Positions 8,610 to 16,587 of a DNA stretch of 33,747 nucleotides are shown in pieces. The translations under genes and the position numbers were made by a program. The notes below the pieces were generated by a model. It made no database searches. It was given only the letters and a program-made list of their open reading frames with translations, and was not told where the DNA came from. This DNA comes from Planococcus soli (GTDB lineage: Bacteria > Bacillota > Bacilli > Bacillales_A > Planococcaceae), in assembly GCF_016881065.1 (NCBI RefSeq), contig NZ_WXYN01000023.1:1-33747 (forward strand), written 5' to 3'. The number at the start of each line of letters is the position of its first letter. Position 1 is the stretch's first letter.

Positions 8610-9661
8610 CAATCCGGGACATCCATTTAAAAACTGTCCGGCAGCCGCTGCGATCTCCATTCAAGGCGGTGCTGCAGCAGGTTGAAGAGCGGGAAATAAT
8701 CTTGGTTTCGGTCACCGGTGATGTGGGGGATGTGGGCTACGGGGAATGTGTGGCATTTGAAACGCCTTGGTATACCGAAGAAACCATCACGAGCTGCCGT
8801 TTCGTGCTGGAGCAGGTTCTTGTGCCGCTGCTCATGAATAAAACCATTGGCAGTCCTCAGGAAGTATGGAATTTGTTTGCCGCTGTTAAAGGCAATAGAA
8901 TGGCGAAAGCTGCCATTGAAATGGCGGTGTGGGATTTGTTTGCCAAGCAGCAAGGAGAGCCGCTATGGAAGTTTATAGGGGGCTCTCCGCAGCCTATTTC
9001 CGCAGGCATCGTGGTGGCGGCAGATCCTTTGAAGATTGAAGAGCAGGTGGCACTGGCTGCGCAATCCGGCTATAGACGGGTCAAAATAAAAATTCATCCG
9101 GATATGGAGGTTGCGCTGTTAAAATCGGTGATCGCTGCTTTTCCGGAGCTGCAGTTTTTTGCAGATGCCAATGGAAGCTTTCAGAAGGACAGCTTTAACC
9201 GGCTGCAGGCATTTGATGAAGTCGATTTTGCGTTAATAGAACAGCCTTTTGGCGAGCGGGAATGGGCATTGCATGCACAGGCAAAAAAAGAGCTCAAGAC
9301 CAAAATCTGCCTGGACGAAAGCATTGCCTGTCTGGAAGATGTCCAGCAGATGATTGATCAGCAAGCAGGCGACATTGTGGTATTGAAAATGAGCCGGCTT
9401 GGCGGATGGACCGAAGCCTTGAAAGTGGTTAGGCTATGCCAGACGCATTCCATTGGGATGTGGGTCGGCGGCATGATTGAATTCGGTGTATCCAAAGCCC
9501 ATAATTTGGCATTGGCTTCTTTGCCGGGAATTGTTTATCCAGGTGATTTTTCAGCCTCTCAGCATTTTTGGGAAAAGGACATTATCGATCCGGAAATTAC
9601 AGTGGAAAATGGTAACATCCTTTTGAGCAATCGACCGGGAATTGGTTACCGAGTGGTCTGA
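8600..9661 (+). CDS. menC: o-Succinylbenzoate synthase MenC (enolase superfamily)
   Basis: Dehydrates SHCHC to o-succinylbenzoate. From the ATG at 8600 the protein is 353 residues. Enolase-superfamily catalytic residues are visible: the KxK pair Lys162/Lys164 (RVKIKIHPD), metal ligands Asp189 (FADANGS), Glu214 (IEQPF) and Asp239 (CLDES), and the second base Lys263 (VLKMSRLGG). The reading frame stays open upstream to 8426, but that stretch lies within menE in another frame, so the overlap start is preferred. The only Shine-Dalgarno-like sequence is GAGAG, suggesting coupling to menE. Some members of this branch also racemise N-acylamino acids; that cannot be judged here. Confidence 0.94.
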   Translation: MAVTIRDIHLKTVRQPLRSPFKAVLQQVEEREIILVSVTGDVGDVGYGECVAFETPWYTEETITSCRFVLEQVLVPLLMNKTIGSPQEVWNLFAAVKGNRMAKAAIEMAVWDLFAKQQGEPLWKFIGGSPQPISAGIVVAADPLKIEEQVALAAQSGYRRVKIKIHPDMEVALLKSVIAAFPELQFFADANGSFQKDSFNRLQAFDEVDFALIEQPFGEREWALHAQAKKELKTKICLDESIACLEDVQQMIDQQAGDIVVLKMSRLGGWTEALKVVRLCQTHSIGMWVGGMIEFGVSKAHNLALASLPGIVYPGDFSASQHFWEKDIIDPEITVENGNILLSNRPGIGYRVV

Positions 9662-9841
9662 ATCTTTCCCGTTCAGGCGTTTTACATAAAATGAAAAAAA
9701 GTTGGAAGAGTTGTTTCCAGTTGGAAGATTATGTGAGACAATGAATAAAAATTATATGAGTTGTATACCTATGAGTGTTAACGTTTCTTCGAAGTTGCTG
9801 TTTTATAGATTGAAGAAAACAATCGGCAAGGAGGTGAGCTG

Positions 9842-10561
9842 GTGTTTTTAAATCGGATCAGTTTAATGAAACAGGATGTTGAAGATTTTGGGGAATATCC
9901 ATTTACTGTCCCTTCGATCAATAGTTTAGAACAGTTGGATTTGAGCAATGCGGTCACTTTTTTTGTTGGAGAGAATGGATCGGGCAAATCTACGCTGCTA
10001 GAAGGGATTGCGGATAAATGCGGATTTAATACAGCAGGCGGCGGCCGCAATAATATGTATAGTGTGCATGCATCAGAGTCTGTACTGGGTGATTACCTCC
10101 GGCTCTCGTGGATGCCGAAAGTGACAAATGGTTTTTTTATGCGGGCAGAATCTTTTTATCATTTTGCCACTCATCTTGAAGACGTTGACGAAGATGGCTT
10201 TCAATCATATGGCGGCCGTTCTCTGCATAAGCAATCTCATGGGGAATCGTTTTTATCGTTGTTCTTAAATCGCTTTAACGGACGTGCCTTGTATTTGCTG
10301 GATGAGCCGGAAGCGGCGTTATCTCCACAGCGCCAGTTAACATTTTTACGAATTTTAAAAGACATGACAGCAGAAGAAGATTGCCAATTCATTATTGCCA
10401 CTCATTCGCCTATTCTCTTGGGTTATCCAGACGCCAAAATACTGAGTTTTGATGGGGATTTCATTGAAGAAATCGATTACGAAGAGACAGACCATTACCG
10501 GATTACTAAATATTTTCTTGATCACCGTGAAAAGTTTTTAAAAGAAATACTGGAAGATTGA
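9842..10561 (+). CDS. AAA/ABC-type ATPase of unknown role (COG3910-like)
   Basis: A stand-alone soluble nucleotide-binding domain of 239 residues with no membrane segments. Walker A GENGSGKST is at 43-51. A signature-like SHGESFLSLF is near 132-141, Walker B ALYLLDEPEAALS at 149-161, and the switch histidine in IIATHSP at 184-190. The short N-terminus resembles the 'predicted ATPase' group related to Rad50/RecF/ABC heads rather than a transporter ATPase, and no permease is adjacent. GTG start with an unusually complete ribosome binding site, AAGGAGGTGA, at 9828-9837. Function unknown. Followed on the same strand by a MOSC gene. Confidence 0.8.
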   Translation: MFLNRISLMKQDVEDFGEYPFTVPSINSLEQLDLSNAVTFFVGENGSGKSTLLEGIADKCGFNTAGGGRNNMYSVHASESVLGDYLRLSWMPKVTNGFFMRAESFYHFATHLEDVDEDGFQSYGGRSLHKQSHGESFLSLFLNRFNGRALYLLDEPEAALSPQRQLTFLRILKDMTAEEDCQFIIATHSPILLGYPDAKILSFDGDFIEEIDYEETDHYRITKYFLDHREKFLKEILED

Positions 10562-10625
10562 TTATGAATTCTAGTAAAAAAATGTTGGTTGAATTTTGCA
10601 TATTGATAAAAAGGTGGGGTGGCAT

Positions 10626-11294
10626 GTGAGAAATTCCGAGAAGGCAGTTATCAAAAACTTTGCTGTCGGACTGCCTGAAAACATGGCGTATGGAAACGGC
10701 AAGGAAATGATAACGGCTATTCGAAAACAGCAAGTTCAAGAAGCGTTTTTAAGCAAAGACGGTTTCTTTGGAGATGGGGTTGCGGATATAAAGCATCACG
10801 GGGGACCGGAACGTGCTGTGTGTATTTATCCACACGAACATTACGAACACTGGAATGGCCATTTTGAAACCCAACTGCCTCGTGCTGCTTTTGGGGAAAA
10901 CTTGACGGTAACGAATATGCTGGAACGGGATATTTGCATCGGTGATATTTTTCAAATTGGGGAAGCGGTAATTCAAGTGACGCAAGGAAGGGTTCCTTGC
11001 AACACCATCGACAGAAGGCTTGCTATGAAGCCATTGCTGAAAGAAATGGTGAAAACGGGGTATACCGGGTATCTATGTCGTGTACTGGAAGAAGGCATGA
11101 TCAGAGCAGACTCAACTATTCGGCCAGTAGCGAAAGATCCTCAGAAAGTGTCTGTTCTTTATGCTAATGAAATCAATTTCCACCGAACGAAAGACATCGA
11201 TGGGCTTGTCAAAGTGCTTGAAGCGGAAGAGCTGGCGGATGAATGGCGGCAGTTTTTGACCAAGCGATTGATTAAATTGACTGCTGGCAGCTGA
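10626..11294 (+). CDS. MOSC domain protein (YiiM/YflK type)
   Basis: MOSC proteins are beta-barrel sulfur-carrier domains related to the C-terminus of molybdenum-cofactor sulfurase; members of this branch take part in detoxifying N-hydroxylated compounds. Visible features are the GDGVADIKHHGG block, AVCIYPHEHYEHW, AFGENLTV, and RVPCNTIDRR with the conserved cysteine thought to carry the sulfur. The protein strongly resembles B. subtilis YflK, which is about the same length. I prefer the GTG at 10626 (222 residues), because AAGGTGGGGTGG lies just upstream. An in-frame TTG at 10596 would place that site inside the gene. No molybdenum-enzyme gene is adjacent. Confidence 0.85.
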   Translation: MRNSEKAVIKNFAVGLPENMAYGNGKEMITAIRKQQVQEAFLSKDGFFGDGVADIKHHGGPERAVCIYPHEHYEHWNGHFETQLPRAAFGENLTVTNMLERDICIGDIFQIGEAVIQVTQGRVPCNTIDRRLAMKPLLKEMVKTGYTGYLCRVLEEGMIRADSTIRPVAKDPQKVSVLYANEINFHRTKDIDGLVKVLEAEELADEWRQFLTKRLIKLTAGS

Positions 11295-11315
11295 ATCAGC
11301 TGTTTTCTAAATTGA

Positions 11316-11351
11316 AAAAGCACTGCAGCGAAATTTCGCTGCAGTGCTTTT
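11316..11351. terminator. Bidirectional terminator, MOSC gene / znuA-like gene
   Basis: A perfect 36-base palindrome: 18 bases from AAAAGCACTGCAGCG- (11316) mirrored to 11351. The A and T ends give U tracts in both directions. It lies between two convergent genes. Confidence 0.92.
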
Positions 11352-11364
11352 CACTCCACTTTTA

Positions 11365-12357
11365 CTATTTAAGAATCGTTTCAAGTACTTGCAAGTTTTT
11401 TTCCATCAATGTGAAATAAGTTTCTTCATTATCAATATTTTCCTGTGTCAAAACACCAAGATTGTGCATTTCAATTGCTTCAGCACCGACTTCGTTTTGG
11501 ATAACTTCGGTCAGGTTGGAGGAAACGTTTTGTTCAAAGACGATATACTCGACATTTTCCTCTTTTGCCTGATCCACAATTTCTGTCAATTCTTTTTGCG
11601 AAGGTTCGTCCTGGCTATTCAATCCGGCAATTGCAACTTGCTCAAAGCCATAGGGCTCTGACAAATAACTGAAAGCCGCATGGGAAACAAAAAAAGTATC
11701 TTTGGCAACACGATCAGACAAAGCCTCGAAAGAACGATCCAAAGTTTCCAGTTCCACCACCAATTCCGTAAAATTGCTTTCGTAGGTTTCTGCATTTTCC
11801 GGATCTGCTTCTGCCAGTGAATTCTTAATTGACTCTGCCAGTTTTTCGCTCAGCACCGGAGACATCCATACGTGAGGATCTGTCGAACCGTGATCATGGC
11901 CATCGTGGCTGCCGGCTTCTTCTTCATGAGCTTCTTCTTCATGAGCTTCTTCTTCATGGGATTCTTCTTCATGACCAAGTGCAGCTTCCAGCTCTTCGTC
12001 TGAAATTTGGTCAGCAGTGGCTACAAACTCGACATTTTCATTTTGCAGCGTTTCTTTTGCACTATCAATAAAACCTTCCAGGCCAAGGCCGATAGAGAAC
12101 ATCAAGTCTGCGTCTGCCAGCCCGATCATCTCCTGCTGGGTCGGTTCAAAAGTGTGTTCGTTTGAACCAGCCGGATAAATCGACTGCACATCAACCAAAT
12201 CGCCAGCGATGCGTTCAGTGAAATAAGTCAGCGGATAAACCGTCGTAAAGACCTGCAGCTTTTCAGGATTCTCATCGACACTTTGCGCTTCTTCACTTGT
12301 ATCGCCGCAAGCGGCTAATAGTAAAATTAAGGATACTAGCAATAAATTTTTTTTCAT
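11365..12357 (-). CDS. znuA: Zinc ABC transporter substrate-binding lipoprotein (ZnuA/AdcA-like)
   Basis: A 330-residue cluster A-I solute-binding protein for Zn uptake. The signal peptide MKKNLLLVSLILLLAAC has lipobox LAAC with Cys17, so it is expected to be lipid-anchored outside the cell. Likely metal ligands are His68 (SNEH), His162 (DPHVW) and His226 (FFVSHAAF), plus an acidic residue near 275. Residues 129-156 form the His/Glu-rich loop typical of zinc rather than manganese receptors, built here from repeated HEEEA units. ATG with GGAGGGTT upstream. No znuB or znuC permease genes are beside it, so it must use a transporter encoded elsewhere. A Zur-like palindrome precedes it. Confidence 0.92.
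   Translation of the reverse strand: MKKNLLLVSLILLLAACGDTSEEAQSVDENPEKLQVFTTVYPLTYFTERIAGDLVDVQSIYPAGSNEHTFEPTQQEMIGLADADLMFSIGLGLEGFIDSAKETLQNENVEFVATADQISDEELEAALGHEEESHEEEAHEEEAHEEEAGSHDGHDHGSTDPHVWMSPVLSEKLAESIKNSLAEADPENAETYESNFTELVVELETLDRSFEALSDRVAKDTFFVSHAAFSYLSEPYGFEQVAIAGLNSQDEPSQKELTEIVDQAKEENVEYIVFEQNVSSNLTEVIQNEVGAEAIEMHNLGVLTQENIDNEETYFTLMEKNLQVLETILK
11915..11974 (-). repeat. Four 15-bp tandem repeats encoding HEEEA units in znuA
   Basis: Four consecutive 15-base units (plus-strand consensus GCTTCTTCTTCATGA), the first two identical and the third and fourth slightly diverged. They encode the His/Glu-rich metal loop of ZnuA (HEEES/HEEEA). Being in frame, unit gain or loss would change loop length without frameshift. 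Confidence 0.9.
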
Positions 12358-12371
12358 GTTAACCCTCCAAA

Positions 12372-12386
12372 ATGTAATCGTTACGT
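12372..12386 (-). promoter_or_regulatory. Zur-like operator upstream of znuA
   Basis: GTAATCGTTAC (12374-12384) is a palindrome centred on C12379 with outer A/T pairs. It agrees with about 10 of 14 defined positions of the Bacillus Zur box TCGTAATNATTACGA. It lies between the promoter and the znuA ribosome binding site, a repressing position. Confidence 0.75.
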
Positions 12387-12402
12387 TTTAATGACTAGTT
12401 GA

Positions 12403-12431
12403 ATACTACAGGATGATTCGAAAAAACACAA
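12403..12431 (-). promoter_or_regulatory. Probable sigma-A promoter of znuA
   Basis: On the minus strand TTGTGT (12431-12426), a 17-base spacer and TAGTAT (12408-12403). The Zur-like palindrome starts about 17 bases downstream of the -10. Confidence 0.55.
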
Positions 12432-12432
12432 G

Positions 12433-12459
12433 AAAAACCACCAATTATTTTTTTGGTGG
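12433..12459 (-). terminator. Terminator of yidD
   Basis: On the minus strand CCACCAA...TTGGTGG followed by five T (plus coordinates 12459-12433). The 5' arm overlaps the last yidD codons and stop. Confidence 0.75.
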
Positions 12460-12675
12460 CCATTCTTCCGGAACAAAATCGATACCGCCTTTATTGAAAG
12501 GGTGACAGCTTAGGATGCGTTTAACTGCCAAATATCCACCTTTTAATGCGCCGTGCTTTTCTACAGCCTCGATGCCGTAATGGGAGCAGGTCGGATAGAA
12601 TCGGCAGCTCGGGGGCGATAAAGGGGATATGAACCGCTGATAAAAGCGGAAAACTTTCAGTAGCGCTGTCTTCAT
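12445..12675 (-). CDS. yidD: Membrane protein insertion efficiency factor YidD
   Basis: A small 76-residue protein of the YidD/haemolytic-domain family, thought to assist the YidC/Sec insertion machinery at the inner face of the membrane. The family signature is unmistakable: [20 protein letters not shown], then [25 protein letters not shown] and GGIDFVPE. The three conserved cysteines (in SCRFYPTC and SCHPF) are present. The length is normal. The ribosome binding site is weak (AAGAGCTGACCGACC before ATG). It corresponds to B. subtilis ytjA, which also sits near the ytk genes. Confidence 0.95.
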   Translation of the reverse strand: MKTALLKVFRFYQRFISPLSPPSCRFYPTCSHYGIEAVEKHGALKGGYLAVKRILSCHPFNKGGIDFVPEEWPPKK

Positions 12676-12711
12676 GGTCGGTCAGCTCTTTTCGGATGAA
12701 ATACTTCGTAT

Positions 12712-12737
12712 GTTTATTGTAGGTGGATTAGAGGTAT
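12712..12737 (+). promoter_or_regulatory. Sigma-B-like promoter of dps
   Basis: GTTTAT (12712-12717), a 14-base spacer and AGGTAT (12732-12737) match the general-stress sigma-B consensus GTTTAA-N12-15-GGGTAT with one mismatch in each box. The start would fall about 40 bases before the dps ATG. The B. subtilis dps gene is known to be sigma-B dependent. Confidence 0.65.
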
Positions 12738-12783
12738 AAATAAAGTATAAGAGCTTATCAAACTAATTGGAGTGTGATTGGAA

Positions 12784-13230
12784 ATGTCAAAAGAATTAAA
12801 CCAGGAATTGAACGTTCAAGTGGCGACATGGTCAGTTGCCTATACAAAATTACATAATTTTCATTGGTATGTGAAAGGGCCGTCGTTCTTTACGTTGCAC
12901 GTGAAGTTTGAGGAATTGTATAACGAAGCAACCCTTCATATGGACGAAATCGCTGAGCGTTTGCTGGCGTTGGGCGGGAAACCCGTTGCGACAATGAAAG
13001 AACAGCTCAAGCTGTCAGTCATTGATGAAGCAAGCAGCAAGGAATCGGCAGAAGACATGGTCGATACAATTGTCAGCGACTACGACAAAATTATGAAATC
13101 CTTGAAAAAGGGCATGGAATTGGCGGCTGCAGATGGCGATGACATGACAGAGGATATGCTGAATGCTGTCCATCAAAACCTTGAAAAACATTCTTGGATG
13201 TTATCAGCATTTCTTGGCGAAAAGAAGTAA
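12784..13230 (+). CDS. dps: Dps-family DNA-binding ferritin-like protein
   Basis: Forms a 12-subunit shell that oxidises and stores iron and protects DNA under stress. From the ATG at 12784 it is 148 residues. The inter-subunit ferroxidase ligands line up as His27 and His39 ([16 protein letters not shown]), Glu43, Asp54 and Glu58 (HMDEIAERL), an arrangement diagnostic of Dps. GGAGTG at 12769-12774 is nine bases from this ATG. An in-frame TTG at 12778 is too close to it. A sigma-B-like promoter lies upstream, and a hairpin terminator follows. Corresponds to B. subtilis dps (ytkB), next to ytkD there as here. Confidence 0.95.
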   Translation: MSKELNQELNVQVATWSVAYTKLHNFHWYVKGPSFFTLHVKFEELYNEATLHMDEIAERLLALGGKPVATMKEQLKLSVIDEASSKESAEDMVDTIVSDYDKIMKSLKKGMELAAADGDDMTEDMLNAVHQNLEKHSWMLSAFLGEKK

Positions 13231-13243
13231 AATAGAGTTATAC

Positions 13244-13274
13244 AAGCGTACACTGAAATTTAGTGTACGCTTTT
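13244..13274 (+). terminator. Terminator of dps
   Basis: AAGCGTACACT (13244-13254) pairs with AGTGTACGCTT (13262-13272), a perfect 11-bp stem with a seven-base loop, followed by a short T run. The Nudix gene starts 22 bases later, so some read-through is possible. Confidence 0.8.
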
Positions 13275-13295
13275 CTTATGCATCGAGGTGGAAAA

Positions 13296-13754
13296 ATGCA
13301 GTATCAGGATCTTAACGGATATCCATGTGAACTATCATTTGAAAAAAATAGCTTTTCTTTAGAAAGCAGGCATGTATTGGTCATTTGCCAATATAACGGA
13401 AAATGGGTGCTGACCCGGCACAGTGCACGCGGTCTGGAATTTCCAGGAGGCAAAGTAGAAGCAGGTGAAAGTTTGCTAGGAGCTGCAAAACGGGAAGTAT
13501 ACGAAGAAACCGGTGCTCATGTAAAAGAGCTGGAATGGTTTGCTGAGTACGTGGTGTATTCGCCAAAACCATTCTGCAAAACGGTTTTTGCCGGAGCGGT
13601 GGAAAAGGTGGACAAGATTCCGCTTCTTGAAACAGAAGGGATTGTGTTAATGGAAAAGCTGGAGCTGGGCGACGAGTTCAGTTTCCTAATGAAAGATGCA
13701 GGGATGAGGACAATTTTAGAGAAGGTGAAGCAACTTGGAAAATGGGACGATTAA
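13296..13754 (+). CDS. ytkD: Nudix nucleoside triphosphatase YtkD
   Basis: B. subtilis YtkD is an RNA pyrophosphohydrolase / (d)NTPase that also removes oxidised 8-oxo-dGTP. This 152-residue protein carries a complete Nudix box, starting GGKVEAGESLLGAAKREVYE and ending ETGA at about residues 51-74, with the REVYEE metal-binding core. The start is the ATG at 13296, with GAGGTGG seven bases upstream. An in-frame GTG at 13263 lies inside the dps terminator stem. The 3' end overlaps the next gene by 20 bases. Position next to dps is conserved with B. subtilis and suggests a shared oxidative-stress role, an inference. Confidence 0.92.
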   Translation: MQYQDLNGYPCELSFEKNSFSLESRHVLVICQYNGKWVLTRHSARGLEFPGGKVEAGESLLGAAKREVYEETGAHVKELEWFAEYVVYSPKPFCKTVFAGAVEKVDKIPLLETEGIVLMEKLELGDEFSFLMKDAGMRTILEKVKQLGKWDD

Positions 13755-14514
13755 ATCGAAAAAACACTTTCCTTCACCAAATCCCCATGTCCGCTTAACG
13801 GAAATTGTTTATTGGTCAGAAGGATTGAAGGTAAAAGGAATGCTTGCCGAACCGAAAAAGCCTGGCAGCTATAGCGGCATCTTGTATTTAAGAGGAGGCA
13901 TCCAATCGATTGGAATGGTTCGCCCAGCTCGTATTGCTCAGTTTGCTGCACAAGGTTTTGTGGTGTTTGCCCCGTATTACAGAGGCAATCGAGGCGGGGA
14001 AGGGCGAGATGAATTTGCCGGTGCCGATCGCTGGGATGCAGTTCACGCTGTAGATGTGTTGAAAAAATACAGCAATGGGAAAGTGCATTTGCTGGCATTT
14101 TCAAGAGGCGGCATCATGGCGCTGTGGACTGCAATTCTGCGGCCGGATGTCACGTCGCTTGTAACATGGGCTGGAGTCACAGATACGGTGCTGACCTATA
14201 AAGAGCGGCCGGATATGCGGCGCATGATGAAACGGCTCTACGGCGGAACACCAAATACAGCGCTTGCCGCATATGAAGAGCGCAACCCGCTAATGCGGAT
14301 TGACGAAAGCAATGCGCCGATGCTGATCATCCACGGGTTAAAGGATGAAAATGTCTATCCTGCCCAGGCATATCTGTTGGAAGAAGCCTTGGAGCTTAAC
14401 GTCCAGCAATACGAAACTTGGTATTTCCCGGAGTATACACATTTCTTTCCGCCAGCAGCCAATCATAAGACGGTCAAAGCAATTTGCCAGTGGATGAGAG
14501 TGAAAGAAAGTTAG
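13735..14514 (+). CDS. ytmA: Alpha/beta hydrolase, prolyl-oligopeptidase-like (YtmA-like)
   Basis: A 259-residue soluble hydrolase of the S9/dienelactone-hydrolase type. The nucleophile elbow reads LLAFSRGG (Ser123), the acid is Asp204 (HGLKDENV) and the base His236 (PEYTHFF). YLRGGIQSIGMVRPARI and APYYRGNRGGEGRDEFAGAD are close to B. subtilis YtmA, for which no substrate is known. The start is a TTG inside ytkD, with AAGGTG upstream; I see no in-frame ATG that keeps the conserved N-terminus. Translation is likely coupled to ytkD. Followed by the converging pckA terminator. Confidence 0.85.
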   Translation: MENGTIKSKKHFPSPNPHVRLTEIVYWSEGLKVKGMLAEPKKPGSYSGILYLRGGIQSIGMVRPARIAQFAAQGFVVFAPYYRGNRGGEGRDEFAGADRWDAVHAVDVLKKYSNGKVHLLAFSRGGIMALWTAILRPDVTSLVTWAGVTDTVLTYKERPDMRRMMKRLYGGTPNTALAAYEERNPLMRIDESNAPMLIIHGLKDENVYPAQAYLLEEALELNVQQYETWYFPEYTHFFPPAANHKTVKAICQWMRVKES

Positions 14515-14544
14515 AACAACAAGATCCATTTTCTCCATAAAATC

Positions 14545-14582
14545 AAAAAAAGCCCGTTCGGATTTTACTCCGAACGGGCTTT
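14545..14582 (-). terminator. Terminator of pckA (possibly bidirectional)
   Basis: AAAGCCCGTTCGGA (14549-14562), six-base loop, TCCGAACGGGCTTT (14569-14582). The seven A at 14545-14551 give a U run for pckA on the minus strand; on the plus strand the T run is only three. Confidence 0.9.
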
Positions 14583-14591
14583 AAGGGATGC

Positions 14592-16181
14592 TTATTTTTG
14601 AAGTGGTCCGCCAAGCGTCGTGATTTCAGGTGCGACAGTCCCGAACTTCTGGAAGTTTTCCTGGAATTTTTGTGCTAATTCCACAGCTTTTAAATCGTAT
14701 GCTTCTTTATCCGCCCATGCATGGCGCGGGTTTAATACATCAGCTGGTACACCAGGTACTTGTATTGGAATTTCAAGGCCGAAGACAGCTTCTTTTTCAG
14801 TCGGAACATCATTCAATTCGCCTTTGATGGCAGCGCGAACCATTGTCCGTGTGTAAGAAAGCTTCATGCGGCTTCCGACTCCGTAAACGCCGCCTGTCCA
14901 GCCAGTGTTGACAAGGAAGACTTGAACGCCATGCTCATCAATCTTGTTGCCCAGCATTTCAGCATATACCGTCGCATGCAGCGGCAGGAATGGCGAACCA
15001 AAGCAAGTTGAGAACGTTGCTTCAGGTGAAGTGATTCCGCGTTCTGTACCCGCTAATTTTGATGTGTAGCCGCTTAGGAAATGGTACATGGCCTGCTCTT
15101 TTGTCAGCTTGCTGATTGGAGGCAATACGCCGAAAGCGTCCGCAGTCAAGAAAACAATTGTTTTTGGATGGCCCGCAACTGAAGGGTCAACGATATTGTC
15201 AATTGCCTGCATCGGGTAGGCAGCACGTGTGTTTTCAGTCAATGAACCGTCGTCGTAATCCGGGATGCGTGTATCCGGATCGACAACTACGTTTTCCAAA
15301 ACCGAACCGAAACGAATCGCGTCATAGATTTGTGGTTCGTTTTCACGCGAAAGGTTGATGGTTTTTGCGTAGCAGCCGCCTTCGATGTTGAAGACGCCAT
15401 TATCGGACCAACCGTGCTCGTCATCACCGATCAGCTTGCGGTCTCCGTCAGCTGACAAGGTTGTTTTGCCTGTACCGGACAAGCCGAAAAATAAAGTTAC
15501 GTCGCCATCTTGGCCTACGTTTGCTGAACAGTGCATCGGAAGGATGCCTCTTTCCGGCAACAGGTAGTTCATGATTGAGAAGATGGATTTCTTCATTTCG
15601 CCAGCGTACTCAGTTCCGCCGATCAAAATAATGCGCTGCTCCATTGATACGATGATGAATGTTTCTGACGCCGTACCGTCAACTGCAGGGTCTGCCATAA
15701 ATGTAGGCGCATAAACCACAGTGAATTCAGCTTCATGCGCCTTTAGCTCTTCAGCCGATGGACGGATGAACAATTGGTGGGCAAACAAGTTGTGCCACGC
15801 ATATTCATTGATCGTTTGAATTGGCACACGTGATTCGTGGTCTGCTCCGGCAAATCCTTTAAAAACGAAAAGAGCATCTTTTTCTTTTAGGTGCTTAATC
15901 ACTTTAGCGTAGAGTTTTTCAAACACTTCGCTGGAAATCGGACGGTTTACATTGCCCCAGTCGACTTTGTTTTTAGAGCTTTCTTCTTCCACCATGTATT
16001 TGTCTTTCGGTGAGCGGCCAGTGTATTTTCCTGTTTCCGCTTTTACAGCGCCTTCCCGAGTCAAAACCGCTTCCCCACGGGATGTTGCTGCTTCCACTAG
16101 TTGTGGCACTGATAATTGAACATGTACATTTTGGCCAGTTAAAAGATCCTTTAAATCGTTTGCAAAGTTCACTGAAGTCAT
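14592..16181 (-). CDS. pckA: Phosphoenolpyruvate carboxykinase (ATP) PckA
   Basis: Gluconeogenic enzyme converting oxaloacetate and ATP to phosphoenolpyruvate, CO2 and ADP. The 529 residues are full length. Visible features are [12 protein letters not shown] near residue 51 (substrate site), the kinase-1a P-loop GLSGTGKTT at 233-241, and the metal-binding stretch [20 protein letters not shown] just after it. ATG with AAGGAAGG upstream. Divergent from metK, as in B. subtilis. The promoter carries sites matching the CcpN operator, implying repression under glycolytic conditions. Confidence 0.97.
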   Translation of the reverse strand: MTSVNFANDLKDLLTGQNVHVQLSVPQLVEAATSRGEAVLTREGAVKAETGKYTGRSPKDKYMVEEESSKNKVDWGNVNRPISSEVFEKLYAKVIKHLKEKDALFVFKGFAGADHESRVPIQTINEYAWHNLFAHQLFIRPSAEELKAHEAEFTVVYAPTFMADPAVDGTASETFIIVSMEQRIILIGGTEYAGEMKKSIFSIMNYLLPERGILPMHCSANVGQDGDVTLFFGLSGTGKTTLSADGDRKLIGDDEHGWSDNGVFNIEGGCYAKTINLSRENEPQIYDAIRFGSVLENVVVDPDTRIPDYDDGSLTENTRAAYPMQAIDNIVDPSVAGHPKTIVFLTADAFGVLPPISKLTKEQAMYHFLSGYTSKLAGTERGITSPEATFSTCFGSPFLPLHATVYAEMLGNKIDEHGVQVFLVNTGWTGGVYGVGSRMKLSYTRTMVRAAIKGELNDVPTEKEAVFGLEIPIQVPGVPADVLNPRHAWADKEAYDLKAVELAQKFQENFQKFGTVAPEITTLGGPLQK

Positions 16182-16240
16182 ATATATGTACCTTCCTTTT
16201 CTATTATTCCCATGGTGATGGGGAGGATGTATATTCGTTC

Positions 16241-16278
16241 ATTAGTATAACACATTAGGTTTATTAGTCTATACTAAT
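16241..16278. promoter_or_regulatory. CcpN-like operator pair at pckA
   Basis: ATTAGTATA (16241-16249) and TATACTAAT (16270-16278) form a perfect 9-bp inverted repeat. On the minus strand TGTGTTATACT (16254-16244) fits the published CcpN motif TRTGHYATAYW at every position. On the plus strand TAGTCTATACT (16265-16275) fits at nine of eleven. The first overlaps the -10 and the second the -35. CcpN represses pckA and gapB in B. subtilis when glucose is present. Confidence 0.65.
16244..16271 (-). promoter_or_regulatory. pckA promoter
   Basis: On the minus strand TAGACT (16271-16266), a 16-base spacer and TATACT (16249-16244), a recognisable sigma-A promoter about 65 bp upstream of the pckA ATG. 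Both hexamers lie inside the arms of a perfect inverted repeat. Confidence 0.65.
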
Positions 16279-16541
16279 CCACTTCGGAAATCAAAAAATA
16301 TTGTCTAGACTTCTATATGAGGTAGGATTCTACAAGTAAATAAGCTATATAAGGTATACTTAGAGTTTAAGTTTGCCGTCTTTAAACGGCCGTCATGCGA
16401 ATGGTTTTCAACATTTAAATCGTATATAAAGCCGAAAATCATTAGTTCTACTTAAATAAAGGTGTCTACGGAAAGTGCAGCATTTTTGTTGGAAACGGGT
16501 AGCAGCTAACTCAATATAATTTATTTAATTTGTAAAAAATG
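16279..16541. other. AT-rich spacer between pckA promoter and metK promoter
   Basis: About 260 bp with no credible open reading frame. A small hairpin GCCGT-CTTTAA-ACGGC lies near 16376-16391. No clear promoter-terminator pair for a small RNA could be identified. Confidence 0.5.
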
Positions 16542-16570
16542 TTGACATCCCCGTACTATTTCCGTATGAT
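16542..16570 (+). promoter_or_regulatory. Strong sigma-A promoter of metK
   Basis: A perfect -35 TTGACA (16542-16547), a 17-base spacer and TATGAT (16565-16570). The start would be near 16577, just before the riboswitch. Confidence 0.92.
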
Positions 16571-16587
16571 GAAAAATTGAACGGATA

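Noticed and set aside
8218-8715. Minus-strand open frame of 165 codons
   Set aside because: Antisense to menE and menC, both well supported by motifs.
9701-9728. Direct repeat GTTGGAAGA twice, 19 bp apart, upstream of the ATPase gene
   Set aside because: Could be a two-site activator element, but there is no matching promoter or known motif, so it is not called.
11344-11661. Plus-strand open frame of 105 codons
   Set aside because: Lies entirely within znuA in antisense and begins in the terminator palindrome; low-complexity Phe-rich product with no ribosome binding site.
11915-11974. Possible CRISPR or regulatory repeat
   Set aside because: Units are contiguous, 15 bp, in frame and code for HEEEA; there are no spacers.
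16279-16541. Possible small RNA between pckA and metK
   Set aside because: Only a 5-bp hairpin and no convincing promoter plus terminator pair.
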